Below the pieces are notes generated by a model. That model made no database searches. It was given only the letters and a program-made list of their open reading frames with translations, and was not told the DNA's origin. DNA of 64,000 bases. Origin: Platynereis dumerilii (taxonomy: Eukaryota > Annelida > Polychaeta > Phyllodocida > Nereididae). Position numbers and translations under genes: made by a program. The DNA is taken from contig JAPTHN010000006.1 of the NCBI GenBank assembly GCA_026936325.1, forward strand, positions 29,467,296 through 29,531,295. Reading direction: 5' to 3'. This document shows, piece after piece, positions 22,027 through 34,874 of this stretch; the stretch's first letter is position 1; each line of letters opens with the position of its first letter.

Positions 22027-23917
22027 GCAGCCATGGCCGTTAGTTTTCACTCAGCTGCTATGCTTCACCATGGTGCTATCATTGTGACCTATCATAACAA
22101 AGCAAATACTTGCTCAATCTTCACCAAATTGTCAGGAATTATAGTCTGTGCACAGTAGCAGGTGTTCTGATAAAAATTGTTGAATGAAAAAATGTTACAT
22201 AATGACTGTAAAGCAAAATACTAAATTAGTGGAAATTTTAGCATATAATCAGTTCTGGTACTATATGTCATGGAAATAGTCACCAAAGTGCCTGAATGTG
22301 TTAGGTACACATTAAATTAAGCATTCATGACAAAATTACAAATAGATACATGGTTCGACTGTTTTCTCGTCAGTTTTTACAGAAACCATTTTGGCTTTAA
22401 ATATGGCCAAATTCTAAGAAGGTGTAAAAAGATAGAACACCACCTTATCTGACCAGAAAATTGTGTAAAATGCTTAACATAGATGTGGAATTTAATGAAA
22501 AAAATGAGATTTTTATCAGTAGAAACATTTTTTACTGCTTTATTCTTACTTGAGAAATTAATAATTTTTGTAATTATAAACACTTCTAGCAAATCCGATG
22601 AGAAAATGTTAAATTTGCAGATTTAATAGCGATTTTGTCATGAATGCTTAATTCAGTGTGTGCCAAAAACATCCAGACACTTTGGTGACTATTACTATCA
22701 TGCAAATAACATTTTACATCAGAACAGATTGCATGCTTAAATTTTGCAACTAATTTAGCATTTTGCTTTACAGTTATTATATAACATTCTTTTATTCAAC
22801 TTTTTTTTTATCAGAACACCTGTTACTGTGTACAGACTATAATCCCTGACAATTTGGTGAAGATTGAGCAAGTATTCGCTTTGCTATGATTGGTCACAAT
22901 GCATAGCAGCTGAGTGAAAACGGCCATGGCTGTAGGGGAGAGCGGGGCATGATGGGCCCCCGGGGCATGATGGGTTTGGGCTTTAGCTCCAAAGTTTAAC
23001 ACTGGAGGAAGCTGATGTTTGTTGTTTAGAATACCTTTTGCTAACCTTTATTGAAGAAAAAATTGCATGGTTCAGGTACCAATACTTTAGCAGATATTGC
23101 CCTTTCTAGGATTTTGAAGCCCTAACAACTTTTTGTCCTGATTTTCCAAGTGCATTGTGATTATGGGTAAGTGATATTTTAACAGCTGTCTTGTTTTACT
23201 TTCAAAAAGAGATATCTCAACATTTTGCATGAAAACTTTTTTCTTGGAAACTGGTGTCTGAGGGCATTTATGAAAAATGAAGTTTGGGGCATGATCTCTT
23301 GATTGGGGCATGATGGGCCTGGGCCCATCACGCCATATTTGAACTAAGCATATATATTTCTTGCAATATAATAGTTGAAGATTGGCAAGAATGGACAGTA
23401 CTGCCTATTTCAATACCTATTGGTATTATCTTATTTACTACATCAGGTATAGATTTTAAAACACATAATTTGTGTGCCAAATCACCTTTTATGGTGTTAA
23501 ATTTACGTTTTTGGATTGTTACCAGCATTTTTTAGATGAAAAGGTGATTATGGTTTGCTGAGTTGGTTCAGTAACTACCATTTATCATGTAATGCAAGTT
23601 TTTTATTAAGAATATTTGAATTGTTTCAGTTTTACAACTATAATGCCGTAAGTATTGACCAACATTTGAAGCTGCCCATCATGCCCCAACAAGGTGCCCA
23701 TCATGCCCCACCCTTGCGGGGCATGATGGGTACCTGCCAAAAAATTAAAAGTGCTTATAACTCAAACACTATTTCATTGAGCGAAACAAGATTTTCTATG
23801 CTTAAAGTAGAACCTAATGCAAAATCAGTCAGCAACAAATAGTAATTTTTGTTGGCATAGTAATGACATAGTGGACCTTCAAAGTTAAGGTGCCCATCAT
23901 ACCCCGCTCTCCCCTAT
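22027..23917. mobile_element. MULE-like foldback MITE nested in the previous element
   Basis: The arms start CAGCCATGGCCGTTAGTTTT and its mirror, about 310 bp each (22027-22340 and 22615-22932), around a 270-bp loop. A perfect 9-bp repeat ATTTCTTAT lies on both sides (22018-22026 and 23918-23926), the length typical of Mutator-like elements, which also favour long inverted repeats. Its right end is interrupted by the MITE at 22935-23914. Confidence 0.65.
22935..23914. mobile_element. MITE with reiterated GGGGCATGATGGG phrase (TA target)
   Basis: The termini are GGGGAGAGCGGGGCATGATG and its mirror CATCATACCCCGCTCTCCCC, flanked by TA. The core phrase GGGGCATGATGGGC recurs at least seven more times inside, in both orientations, near 22966, 23287, 23303, 23325, 23680, 23699 and 23717. 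There is no coding region. It belongs to the same structural type as 26178-27064 and 37679-38596, though the phrase differs. Confidence 0.8.
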
Positions 23918-25083
23918 ATTTCTTATATTACTTTCTAAAGGGACTTAAGCTCTGAAATCTAAAGGGGTAGAAGGTAGAGCTTGCATATCTTGGATGTACA
24001 ATCTAATTAGGTTCCAATGATACTTGATTGAGATGTAATCGGGAAAAAGTATGATCCAGGAATTTTGAAAATTTCTTGAAATTTGAAAGTGTTTTGACTC
24101 TGTTAACATAAGAACCACTTTGTTTGTACTGAAAAGTACACCGATGGAGAGTTCTTCCAAATCGTACTATGGCTTTCATAGAAAAAAAATTTTGTTTGCT
24201 CGCTATTGACTGTTTGTCACAACACAACAATACCAATTTATTACTCAAATTGATGGCAGCCAAAAAGTCATGAATCACTGAATGAATTCATAGAAAATAA
24301 TGCAAAAGGTCATCCTTGCAGGTGCATCACACGCAGTCCTGATTAAAAGAGATTTAGTATATATGTAAGGTGTGTGATACGTTATCATGGTAAATAAGAC
24401 ATTGTCGTGTTGTTATAAACAGTTTATAGCGAACAATGTACTAGTCCGTTTCCAGCAAGAATAATGGTGCCATTTGGAGAGCACCTTCCTTGGTGTACTT
24501 TCCAGTACATCCAAAGTGGTTTCTAAAAATCACACAGTCCAAAAATTTCTAAATTTCAAGAAATTGTCAAAATTTCAAGATTGTCATATTTCCTGACTGC
24601 ATCCAAACCAAGCATCGTTAAGACAAATGTAATTGTGCATCCGAAATATGTATCCTATGCCTTTTACCCATTAAAATTTCAGAGCTAAAGCTCTTTTAGA
24701 AAGAAAAATATTCACAAATCAGGAAAAAATAGGTTTGCCATTCAAATTGAAGTCTAGATTCCCCTAGGGGTATTTTCCCAATATGGATTATGTTATTAAC
24801 TCATTTTAACCCTTATTATTCTTCTGCTTTTGTTTATATGTATCAACAATATTTCATATGATATCAACCCTTCAAAAATCATGAATATTTCTTGTTTTTT
24901 TTTTCATTATTTACACTATTGAGCCCAGTTTTCGAGATTTTCTCAGAATTCATAAAATGTTCACTTGAATGGACCCATATTTACCTGGAAATCTGTTTGT
25001 AGCTCCCATCATGAAATTGTGTTATAAAATTTCAACTCAAATTTTGACCTCAGCCTATATTCCATAATTTATGAGCAAGAGTA

Positions 25084-25285
25084 TAGATAGATAACAGATA
25101 ACGGATAGATAATGGATAAATAATGGATAGATACTAAGACATAAATAATAGATCTATAGATAATAGATACATAATATATAAAGGACAGTTAGACACATAT
25201 AGATGGATAGATCTATGATAGATTACAGGTAGATAGACAGACAGATTGAGGGACAGATAGACAGATAGATCGATAGATAGTGACA
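25084..25285. repeat. GATA-type microsatellite, right part
   Basis: Imperfect GATA/GACA repeats continue the array interrupted at 21633. They are followed by a doubled motif around AAGTGACATGTGACA. Confidence 0.8.
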
Positions 25286-26177
25286 TGTGACACTTTTTTT
25301 TAAGTGACATGTGACAAAACAGATTTTTTTTTTTAAGTGACGCAGAGACACTGGATATTTTCTTCAATAGGGACATGGGACGCAGCCTCTTTTTAGGGTA
25401 CCCATGTATACTCCTAACACTTCATTTTGTCATGTGAGGTCCAGTGACAGGGAAAGACCATTGATTTGGCCCGGATTACTGGACATACTGCCCAAAAAAA
25501 AGGTTTAATAAATGACTTTTTGTTCCAAATGCAGTGGTTCTAAATAGGAATATGAATAACAGATGTAGAGTGACACTTCTGATATTAATTGCATTCAAAT
25601 TAATGTCAGGGAACTGGAGTGACGCAAATTGTCGCGAAATTTGAGAATGACCCATATATGAATACAATCCTAAATATTTCCCTAAATACATTGCTCTCAG
25701 GAAAAATTATCACCCTTCAACACCCTCCAATTCTCAGCCTCAACCATCAATATCTGCACTTCCCAACTTTAAACATGCTAAGGGTAAATTACTTTAAATA
25801 AGCTTAAATTTTGAAATTTAATCCAAAACTTTATTATTTGTTCATTGCTGTGTTTCTATCCAAAGATTTCGACAGTTGCCATTTTACTGTTTTTTGAGTG
25901 GGTGAGAGGCACTAGTGGATTCGCCTGTATATATATGGGCCTCTCATACCTATGGGGTGGTCAAAAAAAACCTTTCCACTAACGAATAATTGTTTGGATG
26001 ATGCTCATTGTAACACTTACTTAATTTTCAATACAAAAACAACTTGTATTGCAAAGAACAACCTTTTTAGAGGTGATTTATTCATTCAGCAGTCCTTTTG
26101 GACTGATGACTTGTCTATAGTGGGCCTAAATGATGCAGAGGTGTCAAAAATGTAACTTTGTGTTTGTTCTTCATATA
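25286..26177. other. Non-coding, nothing firm
   Basis: The only recognisable item is a short match to the 16.3/57.8-kb repeat (GAAATTTGAGAATGACCCAT, about 25638). Confidence 0.4.
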
Positions 26178-27064
26178 CCGTAGAACGAGGTGACTTTGAA
26201 CAGCCTGGGTGACTTTGAACACTTTTCCAAAAATTATTGATCCTCTATCAATGCAAAGTTAAATGAGATGGAAGTATTTGACTTCTGACTATATTCCACT
26301 ATAGCCTAGTTTCTTTCTACATAAATTCATTGTCACTGGAATTTTTTTTTCTTGATTTTGACGAATAAACTTAGCATACTTCTTTTGCAAGATACTATAG
26401 CCTGTGTACGTCTGTGCCCACAACAGTACTGAATGGCCTTTGCCTTATAAATACCTACCTAATTACAATGTCACTCAAATACTTCCAAAATTCACCAGAA
26501 ACTTGTTGGAGGCTATTCAGAAAGACCGACAACAAATAATATAAGTGGATGATGTTGAATTGTAACACACTTCGGGGTGACTTTGAACATCACATTGTAA
26601 TGGTGAGCAGAGACTATCACATTTTCCCGTAAACTATATTCTAAGAAGTGTCATATTTCATACTACAATGCATATAATTCAATGTTAGAACGCATATTTC
26701 ACTATAATAGGCAATCATTTAGCTCCAACGGCACAGAAGTAGATCAAGAATTAAAAAGTCACAAAACGTTTAAAAAAAACAGTGAAAAATTTTTAGGGAA
26801 AGGCAATCAAACCCTGAAAAATTCATAAAAATAGATAAACATTTGTTTTTTGAGAATTGATGTTTTTACTTCATTGAAACTCACTTTGTTCAAAGTCACC
26901 CCGGACCTCGGGGTGAGTTTGAACGCCCAGTTATCCACTGAAACAGGCATATGCATGATGTATATCTCAAAATGCCAATGCACAGGTTAACCACATAGAT
27001 CTTATACATTTTCAAAGATAAGGGAATTGAGGTGAAAACTGTTCAAAGTCACCCCGTTCTACTG
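26178..27064. mobile_element. MITE with reiterated GGGGTGACTTTGAAC phrase (TA target)
   Basis: The ends are CCGTAGAACGAGGTGACTTT and its mirror AAAGTCACCCCGTTCTACTG, flanked by TA. The phrase recurs internally near 26205, 26574, 26890 and 26908 (the last two form a back-to-back pair). The CAGTAGAAC-type terminus and TA target suggest a pogo/Tc1-mariner relative. It is not coding. Confidence 0.8.
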
Positions 27065-27079
27065 TACAAACCTAATGGA

Positions 27080-27715
27080 AGCCTTCCTTGGGCGACTAAT
27101 GTCTGTGGTGCCTTGCAGGGATCTGCCTCTAAATTTGCCGCCCCTGGAATAATCACACTGATTGAGATTATGTGATGATAGGGGCAATGCATATTGTCCT
27201 CCTGAGAAACTTCGGGGCTTTCCATGGGAGTGTGGCTTATGCCCCATCTTGTTTGAAGATCTAATTATCTGTAGCACTGTATGTCTTATCTATTCAAGGC
27301 TTCAGACGCTCTTTTGAGATGTTAATATGAACTGTTCCTGTGATTTTAATTCCTTGATCATCAACCTTCAGATGGCTTTGTTTTTAAATCTTATAATGGC
27401 CATGGCGCAGGCTGAACTTGGTCTACCACCCTTTGGCTTGCACTGAATTGTATCTCTGTTTTCAAAATTTCATTTTTTGTTGTATTCATTCTGTCTTGTG
27501 AAGCATAGTTGCTACAAAATTGCTGATGGGCCAAGATCAACCCAGCATGGTGAAAACACAGGTGCATTCCTGGCTTCCATTTTTGTCTACTATTAAAAAT
27601 GTAAGGGCCCGTTTTAATCATTAACCAATTATCCAAAGATCTAACATACTTGGCTTGTATACGCAATAAATATCCCGGTAATGACTCAATCATGGCAGCC
27701 TGGAAAATGACATAT
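27080..27715 (-). mobile_element. Fragment of LTR-retrotransposon pol 3' end (fossil)
   Basis: The minus strand ends with VDDQGIKITGTVHINISKER then LKP, the kind of C-terminal tail that follows integrase in Ty3/Gypsy-type polyproteins. Open pieces on either side fit the same orientation. No LTR was recognised. It is broken, with several breaks, and looks old. Family is tentative. Confidence 0.35.
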
Positions 27716-28150
27716 CAACGTTAGGGTGGTCCAACGACACTTTCTTCTAAATTTCTCTGATTTGAATCTCGCATTGTTATCTTATATGGATAAAAGGTAT
27801 TGAGTAAAAATTTCAGCAAAATCAATTAATATTTAGAGTTGACACAAAGCCATTGAAGTTTAACATGTGATTGCCCTGCAGCAGACCTCAAAATCATCTG
27901 TATTAGCTAATCTCGCAATTATTTTGATCAAATAACCTTTTTTTAGTATGTCAAGTCCTAATATTTTTTTTGACGAAGTTTTATGGAAGGTCAGCATAGA
28001 TAATACATAGGTCAATTTTCAAGCATTTTTTCATAAAAACAGGCTAATATTTCACTTACTATGAATAATAAATCCAAAATAACCCCCAGATATCACCTTG
28101 CCCCTCCAACTTTATCATATACTAAAAAACCGCCAAAAAATATTTACTTC
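27716..28150. other. Non-coding, left flank of the duplication
   Basis: AT-rich single-copy sequence; nothing recognised. It ends at the left edge of duplicated unit 1. Confidence 0.5.
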
Positions 28151-28664
28151 AGAGAAAGATCTAGGAAATTGACAATTTTTTCAGTTCCACGAATGAGGAA
28201 TTACATGATAAACTTCATGGCCTTTGTGCCACCTCTAGATATTAATCGATTTGGCTGAAATTTTTGTGTGTGTTTGTTTTACTTATGTGGTCATTCAGAC
28301 TGTACCTGTCCCTCTGATTAAAAGCCTCCACATCGTGGAGGGACAGTCAGAAATGGGAGGTCAGCTGAAACAAAATTAAAATCAGTGAGCCTGCCCAAGC
28401 CAAGTCAAGACTGATGGGAAGAGTCTGAACTCTAAACAAGAGAAGCTTGGCATGTCTTATCAAAATCACACATCATACATTTTGACATAAAATGGCTCTC
28501 TTAAAATCGCTGTAAACAGGCTTTTAATATGTCAAAAAACTCAAAGTAATGATATGAAGTTGTGTATCTGGTATGTATCCCCCATGTGGCATGACAAAAT
28601 CTGATGTATTGCTTATAATAGATGAAAGGTGGTGACTTTATTAAAGCCTGTGTAGAGGTACAGG

Positions 28665-28796
28665 TATGGTGCCGTGACTGTCCACTAGGTGTCGTCCTAG
28701 TGGACAGCTTCCCGCCAACAGGACTGAAGTGTCAGAGTTGATACAGACAGTGAACTGAAAGGACCTATGTACCTATGGTTAGCACTTGGCACCATA
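28665..28796 (+). repeat. Left LTR, copy 1
   Basis: 132 bp, ending TTAGCACTTGGCACCATA. It contains a perfect 10-bp stem hairpin GTCCACTAGG / CCTAGTGGAC with a 6-base loop (28680-28705). It differs from the right LTR at about two sites. Confidence 0.85.
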
Positions 28797-29732
28797 TTGG
28801 CGCAGTCGACGAACCAAGTCTTGTGCAAACAATTAGCCAAGGATATAATCTATGGATTAAACTGAAAATTTGGAGTTTGTGGACCCATTTTGAGGTCTTT
28901 GAGGACGTTTTATGAGGCCGACATTGCCGTGGATTGGAGTCCACATTGAGTGACAGAGTGTGTATTGCATTGCTATGTGCACTGGAAGGCAAAATTCGTT
29001 ATTGGAATTTACCATCTGCAGCTACAGACCATTGAATCTTGCTGAGAACTTCGTGATTGAAGGTTTGACACCTTATTTTTGATTTGTCATGCTTTGGAAT
29101 GGATGGAAAGTGGACTCAAAATTGCCGAGATTTTGAGCTGTCAAAGTGCTGCTGAGAGTGCAAGATTGTCAATAATATGCCTATAGTCTCTGTGACGGTA
29201 ATTTATGGCAAATTACTACATTATGGATCACCAGTCTGTGTGAAGGAACTTAGAAACTGCATGTTTCAGTCATATTAATTTATGAACTTGACACTTTCAT
29301 CTGTCAAATTTGTGTGAATTTTACTGAGTCAGTTAAGAAACCTGGGAGCTGCATGTCATTTATTTACGAAAGTCTACATTTTGCTCTGAATTCTCAATGT
29401 CATCTACAAGAGCAAGACTATTTATTTGCTGACTTTGTGCACTTGTTTGACATTTATAACACCTGTCAAACACAGCTGATTCACACCAAAGCTGTGAAAG
29501 GATTTAGTGAATAGTCTAATATAGCAGCTCTATTTTGAAACACTGGAGTTTCCTGGTTACAGTGTTGGTCCAAAGAGTGATGACTTTTTAACTTCAAGTA
29601 ATCTGAATTTTTGAGCTGAAAAGGGCCGGAATCTTTTCCGACCCTTCTGTTACAATCATCTTTGTGGGACCATAATATTAACGCCTATTCACACCACTCT
29701 TTTACAGTTATTTGAGAGTTTAATTTCTCAAG

Positions 29733-31138
29733 ATGGATGCCAAAATTAATATAACATTGCAACAGCTTCCAAGGAGGAACTTATGTTAATTGAGGGTGTG
29801 AGTGAAATGTCTGCATCAGCCATCATTGACTATCGGGAATATATTGGAAGGATTACTTCCTGGAATACTTTCAAGGCTCTTGCGCCTAAAACATCACTTG
29901 AAAACATATTGGACCTTCATGAGTCAAGGGAGTGGACATCAGACATCAAGGAGGATTTCCCATACTTTGTGGCAAAGCATCTACGCTCAATATCAGCAGC
30001 TAGTTCGAAGGAGGGGCCAGTAAATATTCCAGTATCGCCTCCTTCAAATCTATTTCCACCTCTTCACAAGGATGGGACTGATCCCATCCTTACTTCATCC
30101 TTTGTGGATCAACAGTAGGTAAAACCAGCTCCAGTGCCTGGTGGATCCAATTCTTCCAACATTGACAGCCAATACCTGAACGTTGGTTCTAAGTTCAGCA
30201 ATCTGGTTTATCGCAAATTGGTCAAAAATGTAGGAAGGAGAGTCTATGACAATTCGACTGCTCTACTTTCTAACAGCAAGCCTCACCAGAAGTCGACGCC
30301 AAAGGTTGAGAAAACATCTTCTGAAAGTTTCCAGGCCAGCACTAGTCTGTCTTCAAAGAAGACCAGGACCAATTACAGCAACACTGCTCCACCTAGTGAG
30401 TCTCTTGCTGCAGAGAATGCTTCTACAGATAAGAATTTCTCTCCAGCTGCACTAAATGTGTCTGCAGATGGGGCTCTGTCTCTTACTACAAAGGCGCAAC
30501 TTGTAAATGGGACTGTGAATATTCAGTTACCAGAGAAAATCATCAATGTTGTAACAAAGATCGCATTATACAAGTCAACTGGATGTGACTCCAATGAGAT
30601 TCCTGAGGATTCTTCAAATTCTGCTTCACCGTCTTATGAAGATTCTTGTTGTGCATTACCATCAGACGTTTCCAAGACTAGACCGTGGAAGCCCAGGAAC
30701 TGCTTTGAGTGTTGGGGAGCAGGTCATCTAGCACCTCATTGTCCTACAAGACGTCGGCGCTCCATTCTATGTTTTGAATGCGGGGGTGCAGGTCATCCTG
30801 CACCTCAATGTCCATCCAGGCGCCTGTCTTCCATTGTATGTCACCAATGTGGAGGTTGTGGTCACATTGCCAAAAACTGTGCTTTTCATCAGCATCCTGC
30901 ATCTCACTTCAATTCAAGGCATAGACTTTCCATCAGATGCTATGAGTGCAGGAATTACGGCCACATTGCCAGGAATTGTATAGACTCCACGTCATCAACT
31001 GTCCGAGCCTCAAATTATGGCTCGTATCATCATGGCCCCAGTAATTTTAACAGCTCACTGAGAAGACTACCAAATCAGGACTTCAAGACCGGCAGTGATT
31101 CTCAAGACTGGCGTGCCACAATGAGGGGCAGGATTTAA
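29733..31138 (+). pseudogene. Gag-like coding region, copy 1: helix-hairpin-helix plus four CCHC zinc knuckles
   Basis: The N-terminal part (about 29750-29881) resembles the ComEA-type helix-hairpin-helix (ASKEELMLIEGVSEMSASAI, IDYREYIGRITSW). A Ser/Pro/Lys-rich linker follows, then four CX2CX4HX4C knuckles between 30701 and 30979 (CFECWGAGHLAPHC, CFECGGAGHPAPQC, CHQCGGCGHIAKNC, CYECRNYGHIARNC). It is not continuously open here; treated as a fossil. The counterpart in unit 2 is 42943-44343. Confidence 0.75.
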
Positions 31139-31655
31139 GGGAGACATCTTCCTTATTCTTAGGGTCAGGTTATCTTGGCCCTAAATTAATTTTTTTATCG
31201 CCGTTCCTTAGAATTTTCATTTTGTGTTGAGGGACGGAATATTCTGTAAGATTAACTGTAAATTTTTGTACAATGTATGAATGACTGTTTATTGGATGAC
31301 CATGCATCTAGTTGAAGTGCCTGGCTTCAACCTTATTTATCAATATGTCATGGAGTTATCATGGAGTTGTCGCAGGAAATAGTCTACATTATGTATCTTT
31401 GGGGGGCGGAAGTTGGTTCCGTCCCTAATGGAGGATTTTCAAAAGGGGGAGGAGATGGAAGATAGGGGGATGGACTAGTGCTATGCGCCTTTCCTCTTCG
31501 TTAGATTCCTTCCCTTTCGTCATCAGTGAGTCAAGTCATCAGTGAGGGAATGTTAACATCTGCACTCTGCAGCCACCGAAGGGCAGAAGGAAGTGCCTCA
31601 AGTCTTCAAATTGGACGGTCGAAGTGGAAGCCAAAAAGGATAAAGTTGGGAGGAG

Positions 31656-31787
31656 TGTGGTGCCGTGACTGTCCACTAGGTGTCGTCCTAGTGGACAGCT
31701 TCCCGCCAACAGGACTGAAGTGCCAGAGTTGATACAGACAGTGAACTGAAAGGACCTATGTACCTATGGTTAGCACTTGGCACCATA
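31656..31787 (+). repeat. Right LTR, copy 1
   Basis: 132 bp, TGTGGTGCCGTGACTG to GGCACCATA, followed by CAGGTATAG. It shares with its left partner an A in GTGAACTG where both unit-2 LTRs have C. Confidence 0.85.
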
Positions 31788-32408
31788 CAGGTATAGATGG
31801 CGCCACATGTGGCACAAATGAAACAAATAACTGTCATTTGTCGTCTGCTAATATTCAAACTTATAACTGCCTCATATAAGTGGCTACAGTCTGTTTGTCG
31901 AAATAGAATGAATAGTTGGATACTATGTATCATTATGAAGTGTCCCAGTGGACTCACTTTCTATCTCCCCCCCTAGGATTCTAATTCATGCTGAATTCTT
32001 CCAGACTGCAAGCGGTGCTTGCAACTCATCCTAGGGAGCATTCTGTGTTTCATTAGAGGGATCATCCAAATTAATCAGATAATATTTTTATTGTTGTGAA
32101 ATAAATAAGGGGATGGGGAAAGATCTTACCCTAGGGAGCATACTTTATTTCATAACAGGGAGCATTCAGTTATTTAAATAATTTTAAATAAGGGGATTGG
32201 GAAGGAAGCAGTCTGGTTCCAGACTGGTGGTCATTAATTTCTCCTTTCAAATTGGGGGTTTTTGGAGATTTAATTTTTCCCATAGTAATGTGGACCGCCC
32301 TAATCAACGTGAAAGTTTTTTTGTGATCACCCTCTAATAGATAAGGGTCGGAAACAACTCCACAAAAAAAAAAGAAGTAAACAAAAGGCTTCTGAGGACT
32401 GAACATGA

Positions 32409-32975
32409 TGTTTTAACCATGTTTTTCACACTGACTGTGCACAGTGTTTCATGATCCTTGCAGTTATCCTTCACAATTTAGCACGCTGGTTGTAGCTGAC
32501 ACATCAGTAGTTCCATAAAATCCATGAATTTGTACAGGTAGTTGCATTATGTATAGCAATGGGCCTCACTCAGAGTCACTGGGTTGCAACTGGGGGCAAA
32601 TCATTAGACTAGTAATTTGACCATTAAGTTAAAATTGCCAGAGAGGGCAGCATCTGTCAATTGCCTGACAAGAAAAGGTCTGGACTCATGCAATTGAGAG
32701 TACCAATGAACTGGAGAGTACTGGGCAGTTCTGCCCTCTTTGGTAATCTTAACTTGATGGTCAAATTACCAGTCTAAGGATTTGCCCCAAGTTGCAACCC
32801 AGTGACTCTGAGTGAGGCTCATTGCTATATATATATACAAAATGCAACTATCTGTACAAATTCATGGGTTTATGGAACTACTGATGTGTCAGCTCCAACC
32901 AGTGTGCTAGATGGCGAGGGATGACTGCAAAGATCATAAAACACTGCAGGTATTTCGGAAAAATTGGTTAAAACA
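32409..32975. mobile_element. Foldback MITE, copy 1
   Basis: It is palindromic: TGTTTTAACC and CAGTGTTTCATGATC on the left are mirrored on the right, with arms of about 250 bp sharing AACCCAGTGACTCTGAGTGA and CATCAGTAGTTCCATAAA. The target duplication is unresolved. Confidence 0.7.
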
Positions 32976-33312
32976 CTGTTAAATTATTTTTTTTAATTGT
33001 TTTATCAACATTTTTTATTTCATATTATGTCCTCCGGGGTCAAAAAATTACGCCCATGGCTCTGGTTTTTTATCTAGACATTGGTTTTTGGAGTGGTCTC
33101 ACTGAAAGTGGGTACCACTGACTGAGGTTGATATATACAATTTAACTGATATGCAATAGCAGAATTGACTAAATAGACACAAAATTATGGAGAACAATAT
33201 AAAATACATACAAAATGAAGTCCTGGGATACTTGCATAATCATCCACAGCATTTTAGAATTTCTATATTGTTTTAATGTAAAGTAATATAAAAATTGATA
33301 TCAGAATCTGTA

Positions 33313-33528
33313 GGGGTGGCAAAACTTTTGCACATGTCAAATCGGACAAAAAGATCTTTAGTTTTTTTGTGTTTTTATATTGACGATGTTCTTTCTGGCT
33401 AAAATTGAGTTCATAAATATCCTTCATCCACAAAATTCACATTGGAAGGATATACTGCAAAGGGTTTCTCTGAAATTTGAAAAAATGTGTCCCCCCTCCA
33501 AGGGTGCCCAAACTTTCGCACCCCACTG
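33313..33528. mobile_element. Tc1/mariner-like MITE, copy 1
   Basis: TA-flanked; the left end GGGGTGGCAAAACTTTTGCA pairs imperfectly with right end CCAAACTTTCGCACCCCACTG. It is small and non-coding. Confidence 0.55.
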
Positions 33529-34874
33529 TATTCATTTTCTTTGTAGAGATGGATTAACCAGGACAATAAAATAGTTTACAATTTTGTGAAGGCTCTCTAT
33601 TATGGTGCGTCACTTAATCAAGATTGAGTTCCTACCGTGTTAATTTCCTACCTAGTGTTGAAGTAGAAATGAATTTGTAAATCTGCTAGTTTTGCATTGT
33701 GGAGGCTTGGTAATATTAGATACTATTTAGATGAAAAGACCACAGAAAAACTAGTCAATGCATTTTTTGCAGGGGTGCCGTAAGGAATCGCAGGCGGCAG
33801 GGATGGGAAAGGGCAAATCTAATTCGCGCAACAAAAATTTACGCATCATCTCCACGAAAAACATTATTAGGCTTTAATTTACAGTGAATTTAGGCAAATA
33901 TCTATAAGTGTATATTCAAAATGATCATTGCCGCTGGCACTAAAAGGTGAAAAAATATATATACAGTAGTATCTGCATTATAAGATCCCTTATTGCAAAA
34001 TAAACTTGCCTCATGTGACCGCCTTCCTCCTGCATAGAGTAGTATTTTTAGTCCACCCTGACAAGAGACCGCACCCCCACAACAGACCACTTTATGACCA
34101 CAGAAGGGCCAGCAACCACTGAATGCATGATACACACTTACTTGTCGTTTTTCTCAGAATGTTTTGCCAAATTGACGTCAATCCATTTTCACATCGTCAT
34201 GCAATATGTTGAAATATCCTCAAAAGAAGCATTACATTTTCTACCGTGAAAAGGCAATTAAAATTGAACATTTTGGTTACTTCAAAAACTCTTTGATGCG
34301 CAGATGTTTAATATTTTCCTTGAATGCAGGTTTTGTAGTGTTTTGTTTATAAATATTGCTGCTATATATATTTTCATGATAAATGTATCCGTATGTCTAT
34401 TCATTTGAGGCTTAATCAATTCAAATTCAAATAATCTAATTGTATAATCCTACAAAGCGTGAAACATAAGAAATATTTGATCAATTTTTAATGAACCATC
34501 GATCATGCACACAGCTTGTTTCTGCAGTGTGTCCCAAAACTTTAAAGTATGTGCAAGAAATTATTGACAACTTGAAAAGCAAACATGTACCAAGTAAGGG
34601 AGTAGACTGTTTGCTAAACCATTTGTTGCAGCACATTAAATCTGATTTTTTTAAACCTTTGAGCCTCATTTTATTTTGATTGAACTAAATTGTCAATGCT
34701 AGTAATTCAAACTACATGTAAGCTTCTGTTAAGATTGGTAAATGCAAGAAAATCTGTCACTCAGCATAGTTCTATGCTGTTGCTATTATTTGCTATTTTT
34801 TATGGTTATTAATTATATATATCAATTATAATTTCAATTTTAATCTATTTCAATCTCCCTGAAGTTAAAAGGGG

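Larger units (their letters stand above)
21634..25083. mobile_element. Foldback DNA element split by nested insertions (Tc1/mariner-like TA site)
   Basis: CACTCTTGCTCATAAATT at the left is mirrored by AATTTATGAGCAAGAG at the right. Homology continues through arms of about 700 bp (ATATGGGTCCATTCAA, TGAACATTTTATGAA, AAAACTGGGCTCAA) to a centre near 24330. TA flanks both ends inside GATA repeat. Without the nested insert (22027-23917) the element is about 1.55 kb. It is not coding. Confidence 0.75.
28665..31787 (+). mobile_element. Short-LTR, gag-only retrotransposon, copy 1 (fossil)
   Basis: It is 3.1 kb with two nearly identical 132-bp LTRs, a primer-binding-like TGGCGCAGTCG just inside the left LTR (28799), and a purine tract (AAAAAGGATAAAGTTGGGAG) just before the right LTR. 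CAGG/CAGGTA flanks both ends as a short target duplication; exact length is ambiguous because the flank is self-similar. The only coding region is gag-like (29733-31138). No protease, RT or integrase is visible, so it would depend on another element. LTR similarity indicates a young insertion. It is broken, with about two breaks. Confidence 0.85.

Noticed and set aside
21425-25285. CRISPR-like or satellite array
   Set aside because: The GATA repeats are a simple microsatellite with no spacer structure, in a eukaryotic genome.
27059-27277. 72-codon minus-strand frame as a separate gene
   Set aside because: It adjoins the LTR-pol fossil and the MITE end, is short and lacks features.
29314-29514. 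66-codon frame in the leader of the LTR element (67 codons in the duplicate)
   Set aside because: It is short, without motif, and differs in its N-terminal part between duplicates; more likely untranslated leader.
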